Origin: Paraburkholderia haematera
Lineage (GTDB): Bacteria > Pseudomonadota > Gammaproteobacteria > Burkholderiales > Burkholderiaceae
DNA: 64,000 bases
Reading direction: 5' to 3'
Assembly (NCBI RefSeq): GCF_905220975.1
Contig: NZ_CAJNBK010000011.1
Location: 124,001-188,000 of the forward strand
Position numbers and translations under genes: made by a program. Below, one piece after another: positions 12,186 through 21,783 of this stretch. The notes under the pieces are model-generated. The model did no database searches. It was not told the origin of the DNA and saw only the letters and a program-made list of their open reading frames with translations. Within the stretch, counting starts at the first letter, position 1. Each line of letters starts with the position of its first letter.

Positions 12186-12357
12186 GCCATATCGCCAATG
12201 TGGCCAGACCCGGTCTGATTCATGCCCAGGTAGCAGCGAGATCGTCACCGTTAGTGCCTTGATGACATCTCGCACTGGGTGCGTTCAACGTGCCCATGCT
12301 GCGAGAGCGCAGGCAACACGGGCCGCCCCTCGTCAAGCAAAGCGCCGCTACCCGACT

Positions 12358-12363
12358 TACAAT
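12358..12363 (+). promoter_or_regulatory. Candidate -10 box for proA
   Basis: TACAAT sits 74 bp before the chosen proA start in the 246-bp gap after holA. The -35 region is weak. Confidence 0.3.
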
Positions 12364-12431
12364 CGGTTGATCTTTTCGCTAATTCTGCCTGTCCGCCGCA
12401 CCTCGACGTGCGCGGCGCTATGAGACTCACC

Positions 12432-13703
12432 ATGGATATCGACCAGTACATGACCGACCTCGGCCGCCGCGCCCGCCACGCTTCGCGTGCGATGGCGCGG
12501 GCGTCGACGGCCGCCAAGAACGCCGCGCTTGCCGCTGTCGCTCAGGCGATCGAGCGTGATGCCGCGCTGCTGAAAGAAGCCAACGCGCGCGATGTCGCGC
12601 GTGCTCGCGAAAAAGGTCTCGACGCTGCGTTTATCGACCGTTTGACGTTGTCGGACAAGGCGCTCAAGACGATGGTTGAAGGTCTGCGCCAGGTCGCTGC
12701 GCTAGCCGATCCGATCGGCGAGATCAGCAACCTGAAGTACCGTCCAAGCGGCATTCAGGTGGGCCAGATGCGTGTGCCGCTCGGCGTGATCGGCATCATT
12801 TACGAATCGCGTCCGAACGTGACGATCGACGCCGCGGCGTTGTGCCTCAAATCGGGCAACGCGACGATTCTGCGCGGTGGCTCGGAAGCGCTCGAATGCA
12901 ACACGGCGCTCGCCAGGCTGATCGGCGAAGGGCTGGAAGCCGCCGGCTTGCCGCAGGACGCGGTGCAGGTGGTGGCCACCTCGGATCGCGCCGCGGTTGG
13001 CAAGCTGATCACGATGACCGAATACGTCGACGTGATCGTGCCGCGTGGCGGCAAGAGCCTGATCGAGCGGCTGATGAACGAAGCACGTGTGCCGATGATC
13101 AAGCACCTCGACGGCATCTGCCACGTGTATGTCGACGACCGTGCGGATCTGACCAAGGCGCTGACTGTCTGCGACAACGCGAAGACGCACCGTTACGGCA
13201 CCTGCAATACGATGGAAACGCTGCTGGTGGCGCGCGGTATTGCTGCTGAAGTGCTGCCGCCGTTGGGCAAGCTGTATCGCGACAAGGAAGTGGAATTGCG
13301 CGTGGACGCGGCCGCTCGCGCTGTGTTGGCGGATGCGGGTGTCGGCCCGCTCGTCGATGCCACCGAAGAAGACTGGCGCACCGAATATCTCGCGCCGGTG
13401 CTGGCGATCAAGGTGGTCGACAATCTCGACGCCGCGATCGAGCACATCAACACCTACAGCTCGCAGCACACCGACGCGATCGTCACCGAAGACCACGATC
13501 GCGCGATGCGCTTCCTGCGTGAAGTGGATTCGGCAAGCGTGATGGTGAATGCATCGACGCGTTTCGCGGATGGCTTCGAATTCGGTCTGGGCGCGGAAAT
13601 CGGCATTTCGAACGACAAGCTGCACGCGCGTGGGCCGGTGGGGCTGGAAGGGCTGACGTCGCTGAAATACATCGTGCTTGGGCACGGCGAAGGGCGGCAG
13701 TAA
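12432..13703 (+). CDS. proA: Glutamate-5-semialdehyde (gamma-glutamyl phosphate) reductase
   Basis: ProA reduces gamma-glutamyl phosphate to glutamate-5-semialdehyde with NADPH, the second step of proline synthesis. The 423-residue protein belongs to the aldehyde dehydrogenase superfamily. It shows [14 protein letters not shown], the nucleotide-region [11 protein letters not shown], and the catalytic cysteine in [14 protein letters not shown] took [10 protein letters not shown] as the N-terminus; ATG 12420 (MRLTMDIDQ) is an equally in-frame alternative 4 codons upstream. proB is not adjacent. Confidence 0.95.
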   Translation: MDIDQYMTDLGRRARHASRAMARASTAAKNAALAAVAQAIERDAALLKEANARDVARAREKGLDAAFIDRLTLSDKALKTMVEGLRQVAALADPIGEISNLKYRPSGIQVGQMRVPLGVIGIIYESRPNVTIDAAALCLKSGNATILRGGSEALECNTALARLIGEGLEAAGLPQDAVQVVATSDRAAVGKLITMTEYVDVIVPRGGKSLIERLMNEARVPMIKHLDGICHVYVDDRADLTKALTVCDNAKTHRYGTCNTMETLLVARGIAAEVLPPLGKLYRDKEVELRVDAAARAVLADAGVGPLVDATEEDWRTEYLAPVLAIKVVDNLDAAIEHINTYSSQHTDAIVTEDHDRAMRFLREVDSASVMVNASTRFADGFEFGLGAEIGISNDKLHARGPVGLEGLTSLKYIVLGHGEGRQ

Positions 13704-13814
13704 CGTTTCGTCGCCGGCGCGCTATCGCAGACACTGGGATGGACGCAAGCTCTCCGTTCAGTGCGCCGGTGGCCCCGCTCATTTCCACGCTGACACGCAG
13801 TACGAGGACATCTG

Positions 13815-14231
13815 ATGCTTTGGGTTAAAACGTTTCACATCGTTCTGATTGCTTCCTGGTTTGCCGGCCTGTTCTATCTGCCGCGCATCTTCGTCAATCT
13901 GGCGATGGAAACGGAGCCTGCCGCCACGGCGCGTCTCTTGATCATGGCGCGCAAGCTGTTCCGCTTCATGACGTTTATCGCGGTGCCGGCGCTCGCGTGC
14001 GGTCTATGGCTGTGGCTCGCGGTCGGCATCGGAAGCGGGCAGGGCTGGATTCACGCGAAGGTCGGTGTGGTGGTGTTGCTGATCATTTACCACGCGTATT
14101 GCGGCGTGCTGTTGCGGACCTTCGAACGCGGCGAGAATCGTCGCTCGCATAAGTGGTATCGGATGTTTAATGAATTGCCGGTACTGGGGATGCTGGCGGC
14201 GGTTGCGTTGGTTGTGATTAAGCCGTTTTAA
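13815..14231 (+). CDS. hemJ: HemJ/CopD-like membrane protein
   Basis: This is a small inner-membrane protein of 138 residues with four hydrophobic helices (about 5-27, 52-75, 82-103 and 117-137). The start MLWVKTFHIVLIASWFAGLFYLPR matches the HemJ family (protoporphyrinogen IX oxidase of heme synthesis), including the conserved His8 and the FYLPR motif. Databases often label such proteins CopD family. It stands alone between proA and the adhesin and is followed by a strong hairpin. HemJ function is a family-based inference. Confidence 0.75.
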   Translation: MLWVKTFHIVLIASWFAGLFYLPRIFVNLAMETEPAATARLLIMARKLFRFMTFIAVPALACGLWLWLAVGIGSGQGWIHAKVGVVVLLIIYHAYCGVLLRTFERGENRRSHKWYRMFNELPVLGMLAAVALVVIKPF

Positions 14232-14346
14232 AAAACGGATATTGCTATTTAATTCGGTTAATCGAGTTTTATTATTTCGCGGCATCTGCTGCCGTGGAAA
14301 TGCGACTCGCTAGTCGCACCTCGTTTTGAATTTCCTCATCTGATAT

Positions 14347-14386
14347 AAGCCCGAAGCCGTTGGATTTAATCCTGGCTTTGGGGCTT
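14347..14386 (+). terminator. Long imperfect hairpin after the HemJ-like gene
   Basis: Three successive stem blocks pair: AAGCCC with GGGCTT, AAGCC with GGCTT, and GGATT with AATCC. They form a compact 40-nt hairpin 116 bp after the stop. The T-run that follows is poor (TTGTCTTC), so termination efficiency is uncertain. Confidence 0.55.
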
Positions 14387-14788
14387 GTCTTCGCCTTCTC
14401 AAGATGTTCATCCACATGATCCGCCCGTTAGGAGTTTTCCTAATCTACGTGAGGACCGCGCTCGTCTGCGTGCACCGGATCTGACGACGCGTAGGCTAAG
14501 TTCCCTGCGCATCGGGCAGTTCCTACGAATCAAGTCATATTTCTTGTTTTTGAGCGCGGGAATATTCCGTTTTGCTGTAGGTCTTATTTAAGAATCGTCT
14601 TATTAAGGAGCGAAATTCCTAATTTTATAGTGGTGCCATCCCGGAAGGATTAATGGGATGGTCCGAAAAGATCCATTGAGACGGCCCTGATTTCAATCCT
14701 TCTGAAACCCCAATGACGCGCGCAGGTTCTTCTTCAAACACCTCACGCGGCACTGACCCCGACACCAGATCTTCAGAAGGAAGAAATC
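14387..14788 (+). promoter_or_regulatory. AT-richer regulatory region upstream of the adhesin
   Basis: This non-coding stretch has several short palindromes. TTAGGA-GTTT-TCCTAA lies at 14429-14444, a CGGGAATATTCCG palindrome at about 14558-14569, and a weaker AAGGAG...TTCCTAA pair near 14604-14622. A candidate -10 TATAGT is at 14626-14631, and the perfect pair CCATCCC/GGGATGG (14636-14642, 14655-14661) would form a hairpin at the start of the transcript. The TAGGA/TCCTA layout resembles sites of NarL/FixJ-class regulators such as RcsB or BvgA. This implies elaborate control of the adhesin, with a leader of about 150 nt. No convincing coding sequence was found here. Confidence 0.5.
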
Positions 14789-17700
14789 ATGAATAAATCG
14801 TACAAAACCGTTTGGAATGAAACCACCGGAACGTATGTGGCCGCTTCGGAAGTGGCGCGGAGCAAAGGCAAGTCGAGCCGGAATCAGAAGGTGCTGGTGA
14901 CGGCTCTGCTGGCTGCGGGCGTTGGTTTTGGTATGGCGGTGAAGGCGGAAGCGGCTGCGACGGCGAGTTCGTTTGCGGCGGGCATTTTGGGTACCAACAC
15001 GAGCGACTCGGCTTGTATTTCTTCGGCCGACGGCGCGACCGTGACCACGAACGGCGATTGCAGCGCGGCGACCCAGCAGGCGGGGATTGTGTCCTACAAC
15101 AGCAGTGGCACAGCAGGCGCGTATTTCACGGTGACCGATCCGGATACCGCGCATATCGGCGCGGGCGGTGTTGATCAGATGCGGATCACGAATAGTGGTG
15201 TGTTCATGCTTAATACGCTTGATATGGGCGGTAAGAAGATCACCAATCTCGCGCCGGGCGCGGTGTCGGCATCGAGCACGGATGCGGTGAATGGAGCGCA
15301 GTTGTATGGGGTAACGAGTCTTATCGCGTTCACTGATGGTGTGTCCCCTCTGGGACCTGCAAAAAACACGTATCCATCGCGTTCGCAGTTAGCCTTCGGC
15401 GCCGGCGCGACAGTGAGTAACGCTGAAACCACCGCTATCGGCGCCTCGGCGAGCGCTGCTGCAATATACTCCACAGCGGTTGGGGCAAGCGCAAACGCGT
15501 CCAATGGTCAGGCTACCGCACTGGGCAACGCTTCGGTGGCTTCAGGTCTGAGGTCCACGGCGCTCGGCTATCGTGCGTCGAGCACTGGGACGGGGAGTGT
15601 GGCGATTGGACAAAGTTCAGTGGCAACTTTGGACAACACTGTTTCCGTCGGCAGCAGCACGCTGCATCGCCAGATCGTGAACTTGGCGGCTGGTCAGCAA
15701 ACCACCGATGCAGTCAACTACGGCCAGCTTCAGGCAGCCGGCCTGAAGGTCGACTCAAGCGGCAATGCAACCAACGCGTTCGTCGCCTACGACGACACGA
15801 CCGAAGGCAAGGTGACCCTGGGCGGCGCATCCGGCACGACACTGTCGAACGTGGCGGCAGGCGCGTTGTCCGCATCGAGTACGGACGCCGTAAACGGTTC
15901 GCAGCTGTATACGACGAATCAGAACGTCGCGCAGAACACTGCGACGATGGCACAAAACACCAGCGATATCGCGACCAACGCCGGCAACATCGCGCAGAAC
16001 ACGACTGATATCGGCACGTTGAACACGCAAGTCGGCGCCATGAATAGCCAGATGGCGGATGTAGTGAAGTACGACTCGTCGGCGCACGACACAGTGGCGC
16101 TGGCCGGCGCATCCGGTACGACGCTCACGAACCTGAAAGCCGGCGCGCTTTCAGCATCAAGCACAGACGCAGTGAACGGTTCGCAGCTTTACGCAACGAA
16201 CACCAACGTGACCAATCTGCAGACCACGGTGAACGGCCTGACCACGGGCAACGCAGGTATCAATTACTTTCACGTGAACTCGGTTAGTCAGGATTCTTTG
16301 GCGACTGGCACGAACGCGATTGCGATCGGCACTGGAGCGAGCGCGTCAAATAGTTCTGCAGTGGCGATTGGATCGTCTGCCGATTCGTCCGGCACCAGTT
16401 CGATCGCGCTGGGCGATAAGAGCATAGTATCGGGCAACTCCTCGCTGGCGCTGGGGTATAAGACCAAGGCGACTGCCGCCGATGCCGTGGCGATTGGCAG
16501 CAACAGTGTTGCCGATACCGCGAATACGGTGTCAGTCGGTGCGAAAGGCGCGGAGCGCAAGATTGTGAACGTGGCAGCAGGCGCAGTATCGGCGTCGAGC
16601 ACGGATGCGATCAACGGTTCGCAGCTTTACACCACGAACCAGAGCGTCGCGCAGAACACTGCTGCGATCACGCAAAACACCACGGATATCAGCACGATCA
16701 ACTCGCAGCTCGCCAGCTTGGGTGGCGGCGTATCCGGCGCGGTAGCGTACGACTCGTCCACGCAGGACTCGATCACGTTGGCCGGCGCATCAGGCACGAC
16801 GATCACCAACCTGAAGGCCGGTGCGTTGTCCGCATCGAGCGCGGAAGCGGTGAATGGTTCGCAGCTCTACACGACAAACCAGAACGTCGCACAGAACGCT
16901 GCGGAAATCGCCCAGAACACGAGCGACATTGCGCAAAACGCCAGCGACATCTCGACCAACGCCAACAACATCGCGCAGAACACCAGCGACATCGCCACCA
17001 ACACCGGCAACATCGCGGCGCTCGATACTCGCGTCACGAACGTCGAAGGTTCGGTGAGCGATCTGGCCAAGCAGCTCAACAGCGGCACGGTGGGTCTGGT
17101 CCAGCAGGACGCGTTGACCGGCGATCTGACGGTGGCCGCCGGCACAGGCGGCTCGGCGATCAACTTCGCGGGCGTCGCAGGTGCGCGTCAGCTGTTCGGC
17201 GTCGCAGCCGGTACGACCGCTACCTCCGCGGTCAACCTGGGCCAGTTGAGCCCGGTTGTCGCGGCGCTCGGCGGCGGTGCGCAGGTCAACGCGGACGGTT
17301 CGATCGTCAGCCCGACGTACCATATGCAAGGCGGCACGCAGACCACGGTTGGCGACGCGCTCGATACACTCGACACCAATCTGTCGTCGCTTGAGACGCA
17401 GATCAACAACGGCAGCATCGGCATGGTTACGCAAGACCAGACCTCGCGCGATATTCTCGTCGGTGCGACGACGGACGGCCTGCGCGTCAACATGGCCGGC
17501 ACGGCGGGTAACCGCGTCGTGACGGGTGTGGCAGCGGGTGCGGTGAATGCGACGAGCAACGATGCGGTGAACGGCGCCCAACTGTATTCGCATGCAGCCG
17601 GCACGGCAGCGGCACTCGGCGGCGGTTCGACCGTCAACGAGGACGGCACGATTTCCGCGCCGGTGTACACCGTCGGCGGTACGACGGTGAACAACGTCGG

Positions 17701-18490
17701 CGCCGCGCTGACGAACATCGACGGCCGCGTGACGCAGAACACCTCCGATATCGCGAGCCTGCAGTCGACCGTCGGCACGATGAGCACGTCGGTTGCGAAT
17801 GCGGTGCAGTACGACAGCGCCGCTCACAATCAGGTGACGATGGGCGGGTCGGCTGATGCGCCGAAGGTGAAGCTGACCAATCTGCAGGAGGGCGAACTAT
17901 CGGCAACCAGCAGCGATGCGGTGACCGGCGCGCAGTTGTGGAATACCAACCAGCAACTGTCGGATCTGAGCCAGTCGGTGCAGAACCAGCAGCAAACGGG
18001 TAGCGCCGCCATGTCGCTCAACACGGGAGGCGCACCAGCGGCCGTAGCGTCGGGCACCAATGCGGTGGCGCTTGGCGGCGGATCGCAGGCGAGCGGCGAA
18101 AACTCGGTTGCTATCGGTGCGGGTTCGGTGGCGGATCAGGCCAACACCCTTTCGGTCGGCTCGCAAGGCAATGAGCGTCGCATCACGAACGTCGCGCCGG
18201 GCAAGTCGGCGACGGATGCGGTGAACCTCGGCCAGATGCAGTCGGCCGTGGGTGAGACGGCACGCGCGGCCTACAGCGGCGTCGCAGCCGCCACCGCGCT
18301 GACGATGATTCCGGAAGTCGATCCGGGCAAGACACTGGCAATCGGTGTCGCCGGGGCGACCTACAAGGGTTATCAGGCAGCAGCGGTGGGCGCGTCGGCG
18401 CGCATCACGTCGAACGTGAAGGTCAAGGTGGGTGCGGGTATCAGCGGCAGCGAAACGACGGTCGGCGCAGGTGCGTCGTATCAGTGGTAA
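14789..18490 (+). CDS. Trimeric autotransporter adhesin (YadA/Hia-like)
   Basis: This is a type Vc surface adhesin that trimerises and anchors in the outer membrane. The 1233-residue protein begins with an extended signal-peptide region (MNKSYKTVWNETTGTYVAAS, then a hydrophobic core LVTALLAAGVGFGMAV ending near AEA). Head repeats of the Hep/Hag type (xAIGxxAxAxG) lie at residues about 210-285, 505-605 and 1090-1145. Neck motifs (SSTDAVNGSQLY) recur many times. Stalk segments rich in NTxDIAxN, for instance near 700-755, read as coiled coil. The last 75 residues form the YadA anchor with the GAGASYQW ending. AGAAGGAAG lies before the ATG. No accessory lipoprotein gene follows, and the substrate is unknown. 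Confidence 0.95.
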   Translation: MNKSYKTVWNETTGTYVAASEVARSKGKSSRNQKVLVTALLAAGVGFGMAVKAEAAATASSFAAGILGTNTSDSACISSADGATVTTNGDCSAATQQAGIVSYNSSGTAGAYFTVTDPDTAHIGAGGVDQMRITNSGVFMLNTLDMGGKKITNLAPGAVSASSTDAVNGAQLYGVTSLIAFTDGVSPLGPAKNTYPSRSQLAFGAGATVSNAETTAIGASASAAAIYSTAVGASANASNGQATALGNASVASGLRSTALGYRASSTGTGSVAIGQSSVATLDNTVSVGSSTLHRQIVNLAAGQQTTDAVNYGQLQAAGLKVDSSGNATNAFVAYDDTTEGKVTLGGASGTTLSNVAAGALSASSTDAVNGSQLYTTNQNVAQNTATMAQNTSDIATNAGNIAQNTTDIGTLNTQVGAMNSQMADVVKYDSSAHDTVALAGASGTTLTNLKAGALSASSTDAVNGSQLYATNTNVTNLQTTVNGLTTGNAGINYFHVNSVSQDSLATGTNAIAIGTGASASNSSAVAIGSSADSSGTSSIALGDKSIVSGNSSLALGYKTKATAADAVAIGSNSVADTANTVSVGAKGAERKIVNVAAGAVSASSTDAINGSQLYTTNQSVAQNTAAITQNTTDISTINSQLASLGGGVSGAVAYDSSTQDSITLAGASGTTITNLKAGALSASSAEAVNGSQLYTTNQNVAQNAAEIAQNTSDIAQNASDISTNANNIAQNTSDIATNTGNIAALDTRVTNVEGSVSDLAKQLNSGTVGLVQQDALTGDLTVAAGTGGSAINFAGVAGARQLFGVAAGTTATSAVNLGQLSPVVAALGGGAQVNADGSIVSPTYHMQGGTQTTVGDALDTLDTNLSSLETQINNGSIGMVTQDQTSRDILVGATTDGLRVNMAGTAGNRVVTGVAAGAVNATSNDAVNGAQLYSHAAGTAAALGGGSTVNEDGTISAPVYTVGGTTVNNVGAALTNIDGRVTQNTSDIASLQSTVGTMSTSVANAVQYDSAAHNQVTMGGSADAPKVKLTNLQEGELSATSSDAVTGAQLWNTNQQLSDLSQSVQNQQQTGSAAMSLNTGGAPAAVASGTNAVALGGGSQASGENSVAIGAGSVADQANTLSVGSQGNERRITNVAPGKSATDAVNLGQMQSAVGETARAAYSGVAAATALTMIPEVDPGKTLAIGVAGATYKGYQAAAVGASARITSNVKVKVGAGISGSETTVGAGASYQW
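15824..16905 (+). repeat. Internal near-identical modules of the adhesin gene
   Basis: A module of about 120 bp encoding GASGTT...AGALSASS-AVNGSQLYTTNQNVAQN occurs at about 15824-15949, 16105-16220 and 16783-16900, with a partial copy near 16570-16665. Nucleotide similarity is high. The array offers sites for recombination that would change stalk length. Confidence 0.7.
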
Positions 18491-18576
18491 GCGTTGCGTG
18501 ACGGTCGCGAAAAACGCTGCGCTTGTTTGGCTGCTTTTCGCGAACCTGGCTTGATCAGATAGTTGAGCAGGACAGT

Positions 18577-18603
18577 GGGCTCCCTTCGGGGAGCCCTTTT
18601 TCG
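18577..18603 (+). terminator. Intrinsic terminator of the adhesin gene
   Basis: An 8-bp GC-rich stem (GGGCTCCC/GGGAGCCC) with a TTCG tetraloop is followed by a T-rich run, 86 bp after the adhesin stop. Confidence 0.88.
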
Positions 18604-18715
18604 TATCGACTGGAGCACCTTGGGCAATCCGCTTGCGCGGGATGGAGCTTGCCGAGATGCGAGGCGCGTTGGCGCGACGGGCGCAACTACCCGGCCGCAA
18701 CCCAGCTATGAGCGA

Positions 18716-19561
18716 CTACGCACCCGGATCGATCCTTCGGCGCGTAATGACCTGCTTCGCCTGCGCCATCTTCTCGACCAGTTCCGGCCCCCGGCTCAAC
18801 GCCACGCCCACGGCGAGAATATCGCCGATCGCCAGATGCGAGACGCGCGAGGTCATCGGCGAAAAGATATCCGTGTCTTCGTCGACATTGGCAAACAATC
18901 CGACCGTGGCGAGCCGCGCCAACGGCGAATTGCCGTGCGTGATCGCGATCACCTTCGCGCCCGCGGCAAGCGCCGACTTCACCGCGTCGACGATATCGCG
19001 CGTGCGGCCGGTATTCGAAATCGCCACCACCACGTCGCCTTCACCCAGCAGCGCCGCCGACATCAGAAACGTATGCGGGTCCGAATACGCGACGCTCGGC
19101 ATGCCAAGGCGAAAGAACTTGTGTTGTACATCCAACGCGGCAATGCCCGAACCGCCTGCGCCATAAAACTCGATGCGCCGTGCCTGTGCGAGTAGCGCGA
19201 TTGCCGCGGCCACGCTGTCCGATGACAGATTGTTGCGCACCTGGATCAGCGCGCCGATGGTCCGGTCAAGCACCTTCGCGGCGACGCCCGGCGTCGGCTC
19301 ATCCGGCCGCACGTCGCGGTAGACGGCGGGCACTTCCGCGGCAATGCCTTGCGCGAGCCGAATCTTGAACTCGCGAAACCCCGAAAAACCGAGTGCGTGG
19401 CAAAACCTCGCGATGGTCGGCTGGCTGACGCCCGCGCGCGCGGCCACCTCGGTCATCGAGAGATCCAGCACCTCGCGCGGCGCCTCGATCACGTAATCGG
19501 CCAGCTTGCGCTCGGACGGGCGCAACTGGTCGCGCATCTCTTCCACCTGGGACAGCATCAT
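18716..19561 (-). CDS. hexR: HexR-type regulator of central carbon metabolism (RpiR family)
   Basis: HexR represses Entner-Doudoroff genes and is released by 2-keto-3-deoxy-6-phosphogluconate. The 281-residue protein has an N-terminal RpiR helix-turn-helix (SMTEVAARAGVSQPTIARFCHALGF, about residues 33-57). A sugar isomerase (SIS) domain covers about 120-250, with FYGAGGSGIAALDVQHKFFRLG and ISNTGRTRDIVDAVK as the phosphosugar-binding loops. The open frame continues antisense through edd to 21772, but the family N-terminus is MMLSQVEEMRDQLRPSERKL. It is divergent from edd, with two HexR-like operators between them. Confidence 0.93.
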   Translation of the reverse strand: MMLSQVEEMRDQLRPSERKLADYVIEAPREVLDLSMTEVAARAGVSQPTIARFCHALGFSGFREFKIRLAQGIAAEVPAVYRDVRPDEPTPGVAAKVLDRTIGALIQVRNNLSSDSVAAAIALLAQARRIEFYGAGGSGIAALDVQHKFFRLGMPSVAYSDPHTFLMSAALLGEGDVVVAISNTGRTRDIVDAVKSALAAGAKVIAITHGNSPLARLATVGLFANVDEDTDIFSPMTSRVSHLAIGDILAVGVALSRGPELVEKMAQAKQVITRRRIDPGA

Positions 19562-19616
19562 CGGAAAACTCGCACTATGCTGAAGAATGGATGGACTATA
19601 TCTGATTGCCCAAGAA

Positions 19617-19633
19617 GCTACAAAAACTACATA
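19617..19633. promoter_or_regulatory. Candidate HexR operator 1 (hexR side)
   Basis: GCTACAAAAACTACATA; read on minus it is TATGTAGTTTTTGTAGC. The TGTAGT-N5-TAC pattern agrees with the HexR consensus TGTAATT-type palindrome and with operator 2. It lies 55 bp upstream of the hexR start, consistent with autoregulation. Confidence 0.65.
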
Positions 19634-19748
19634 TCGAGTGCTAGGTGTAATCCCTAGGTTTTGATGCCAATGTCTTGAAGGTAAAGCCAGTAAGGCAATG
19701 CGGGCGTTCAAGGATGCCGCGATGCAACAGGAGTCGTGATTGCGATCG

Positions 19749-19765
19749 TGTAGTTTTTCTACTAA
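19749..19765. promoter_or_regulatory. Candidate HexR operator 2 (edd side)
   Basis: TGTAGTTTTTCTACTAA lies 88 bp upstream of edd. It shares TGTAGTTTTT-TA with operator 1 read from the opposite strand, so the two sites are near copies in inverted orientation, each facing its own gene. Confidence 0.65.
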
Positions 19766-19852
19766 GATTGCGTCGTCGACTGATCCGACATCCCCGCGAT
19801 ACCTACCTGGCATAGTGCGCGCCCGCCCCACGCCAGCGACGAAGGAGCTCCG

Positions 19853-21757
19853 ATGGTTTCCCCGCATTCGCAATTGTTGAAAGTCACGCAACGCGTGGTC
19901 GAGCGCAGCAAGCCCACTCGCGAGGCTTATCTGGCCCGCATCCATCACGCACAGGGCAAATTCCCGGCGCGCGGCGCGCTTTCGTGCGCGAACCTGGCCC
20001 ACGGGTTCGCCGGCCTCGAAGGCAACGACAAGCTCGTCATCAAGCAGATCCGTCAGCCGAACATCGGCATCGTGTCCTCGTACAACGAGATGTTGTCCGC
20101 GCACGCGCCGTACAAAAACTACCCCGACATCATCAAGGAGGCCGCGCGTGAAAACGGCGGCGTCGCGCAATTCGCGGGCGGTGTGCCGGCCATGTGCGAC
20201 GGTGTCACGCAAGGCAACGCGGGTATGGAACTGTCGCTGTTCTCGCGCGAAGTGATCGCGATGAGCACGGCGGTCGCCCTCACGCACAACATGTTCGACG
20301 CGGCGTTGTGCCTCGGCATCTGCGACAAGATCGTGCCGGGCCTGCTGATTGGCGCGCTGCAATTCGGCCATCTGCCGACGATTTTCGTGCCGGCCGGCCC
20401 GATGGGAAGCGGTCTGTCGAACGACGACAAAGCCAAAACCCGCCAGTTGTTCGCCACCGGCCAGTGCGACCGCGGCGCGCTGCTCGAAGCGGAAGCCGCT
20501 GCGTATCACAGCCACGGCACCTGCACCTTCTACGGCACGGCGAACAGCAATCAGATGCTGATGGAAGTGATGGGCCTGCATCTGCCGAGCTCGGCTTTTG
20601 TGCATCCGCATACGCCGCTGCGCGACGCGCTGACTGCGCAGGCCGCGCGCCGCGTGCTCGATCTGACGGTGGAGCGCGGCAATTACATGCCGATTGGCCA
20701 CGTGATCGACGAAAAAGCGATCGTCAACGGCATCGTTGCGTTGCTGGCAACGGGCGGCTCGACCAACCACACGCTGCACCTGGTCGCGATTGCGCGTGCG
20801 GCCGGCATCGTGATCGATTGGGACGACTTCGACACGCTGTCGCAAGCCGTGCCGCTGCTCGCGAAGATCTACCCGAACGGCAAGGCCGACGTGAATCACT
20901 TCCACGCAGCCGGCGGCGTGGCGTTCCTGATCCGCAATCTGCTGGAAGGCGGCTTGCTGCATGAAGACGTGAACACGGTTGCGGGCAAGGGCCTGCATCA
21001 CTACACGGAAGAGCCGAAGCTGATCGACGGCAAGCTGCAATGGGTGCCGGGCACGGAAAAGAGCGAAGACACGGCAGTGCTGCGCGGCATCAAGGAACCG
21101 TTCCAGCCGGACGGCGGTTTGCGTCTGATGCAAGGCAAGCTCGGCCGCGGCGTGATCAAGATTTCCGCGGTGGCGGCGCAGCATCGCAAGGTGAAGGCGC
21201 CGGCTATTGTGTTCGATTCGCAGGAAGCGGTGCAGGAAGCCTTCGACAACGGCGAACTGAAACGCGACTTCATTGCCGTGGTGCGCTTCCAGGGCGCCCG
21301 TGCAAATGGCATGCCCGAGCTGCATCGTTTGACGCCGTTGCTCGGTGTGTTGCAGGATCAAGGTTTCCACGTTGCACTGGTCACCGATGGCCGCATGTCT
21401 GGCGCGTCGGGCAAGGTGCCGGCGGTGATTCACCTGTCGCCGGAAGCATTGCTGCAAGGCCCGATCGGCAAGGTTCGCACCGGTGACACGCTGGTGATCG
21501 ACGCGGACGCCGGCGTGCTCGACATCGAAATCGATGCAGCCGAATGGACGGCACGGCCGGAGGCGTTGCCGCAGCACCAGGCGGAGAACGAAGTCGGTTT
21601 CGGCCGCGAACTGTTCGGCGTGTTCCGTGCGGCGGCAGCGCCGGCGGAGCAGGGCGCCTCGGTATTCGGTCCGATGGCGGGCGAGCGCGCAGCGCAACAC
21701 GATGAGCGGATCAAAGCACGCACCGAAGAACACACAAGCACCACTCAAGCCAGCTAA
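19853..21757 (+). CDS. edd: Phosphogluconate dehydratase
   Basis: Edd converts 6-phosphogluconate to 2-keto-3-deoxy-6-phosphogluconate, the first committed Entner-Doudoroff step. The 634-residue protein belongs to the IlvD/Edd family of iron-sulfur dehydratases. Cluster cysteines appear in [12 protein letters not shown] and [10 protein letters not shown], and the C-terminal [20 protein letters not shown] motif is typical. Length and N-terminal domain match Edd rather than IlvD. AAGGAG precedes the ATG by 7 nt. eda starts 26 bp after the stop, forming an edd-eda operon. Confidence 0.96.
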   Translation: MVSPHSQLLKVTQRVVERSKPTREAYLARIHHAQGKFPARGALSCANLAHGFAGLEGNDKLVIKQIRQPNIGIVSSYNEMLSAHAPYKNYPDIIKEAARENGGVAQFAGGVPAMCDGVTQGNAGMELSLFSREVIAMSTAVALTHNMFDAALCLGICDKIVPGLLIGALQFGHLPTIFVPAGPMGSGLSNDDKAKTRQLFATGQCDRGALLEAEAAAYHSHGTCTFYGTANSNQMLMEVMGLHLPSSAFVHPHTPLRDALTAQAARRVLDLTVERGNYMPIGHVIDEKAIVNGIVALLATGGSTNHTLHLVAIARAAGIVIDWDDFDTLSQAVPLLAKIYPNGKADVNHFHAAGGVAFLIRNLLEGGLLHEDVNTVAGKGLHHYTEEPKLIDGKLQWVPGTEKSEDTAVLRGIKEPFQPDGGLRLMQGKLGRGVIKISAVAAQHRKVKAPAIVFDSQEAVQEAFDNGELKRDFIAVVRFQGARANGMPELHRLTPLLGVLQDQGFHVALVTDGRMSGASGKVPAVIHLSPEALLQGPIGKVRTGDTLVIDADAGVLDIEIDAAEWTARPEALPQHQAENEVGFGRELFGVFRAAAAPAEQGASVFGPMAGERAAQHDERIKARTEEHTSTTQAS

Positions 21758-21783
21758 ACGCTGCTGAAACAAGGAGTCTGACT

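Noticed and set aside
19562-21772. Long open frame antisense to edd continuing into hexR
   Set aside because: The frame is open because of GC-rich third positions of edd. The HexR family start is at 19561, and the upstream translation resembles no protein.
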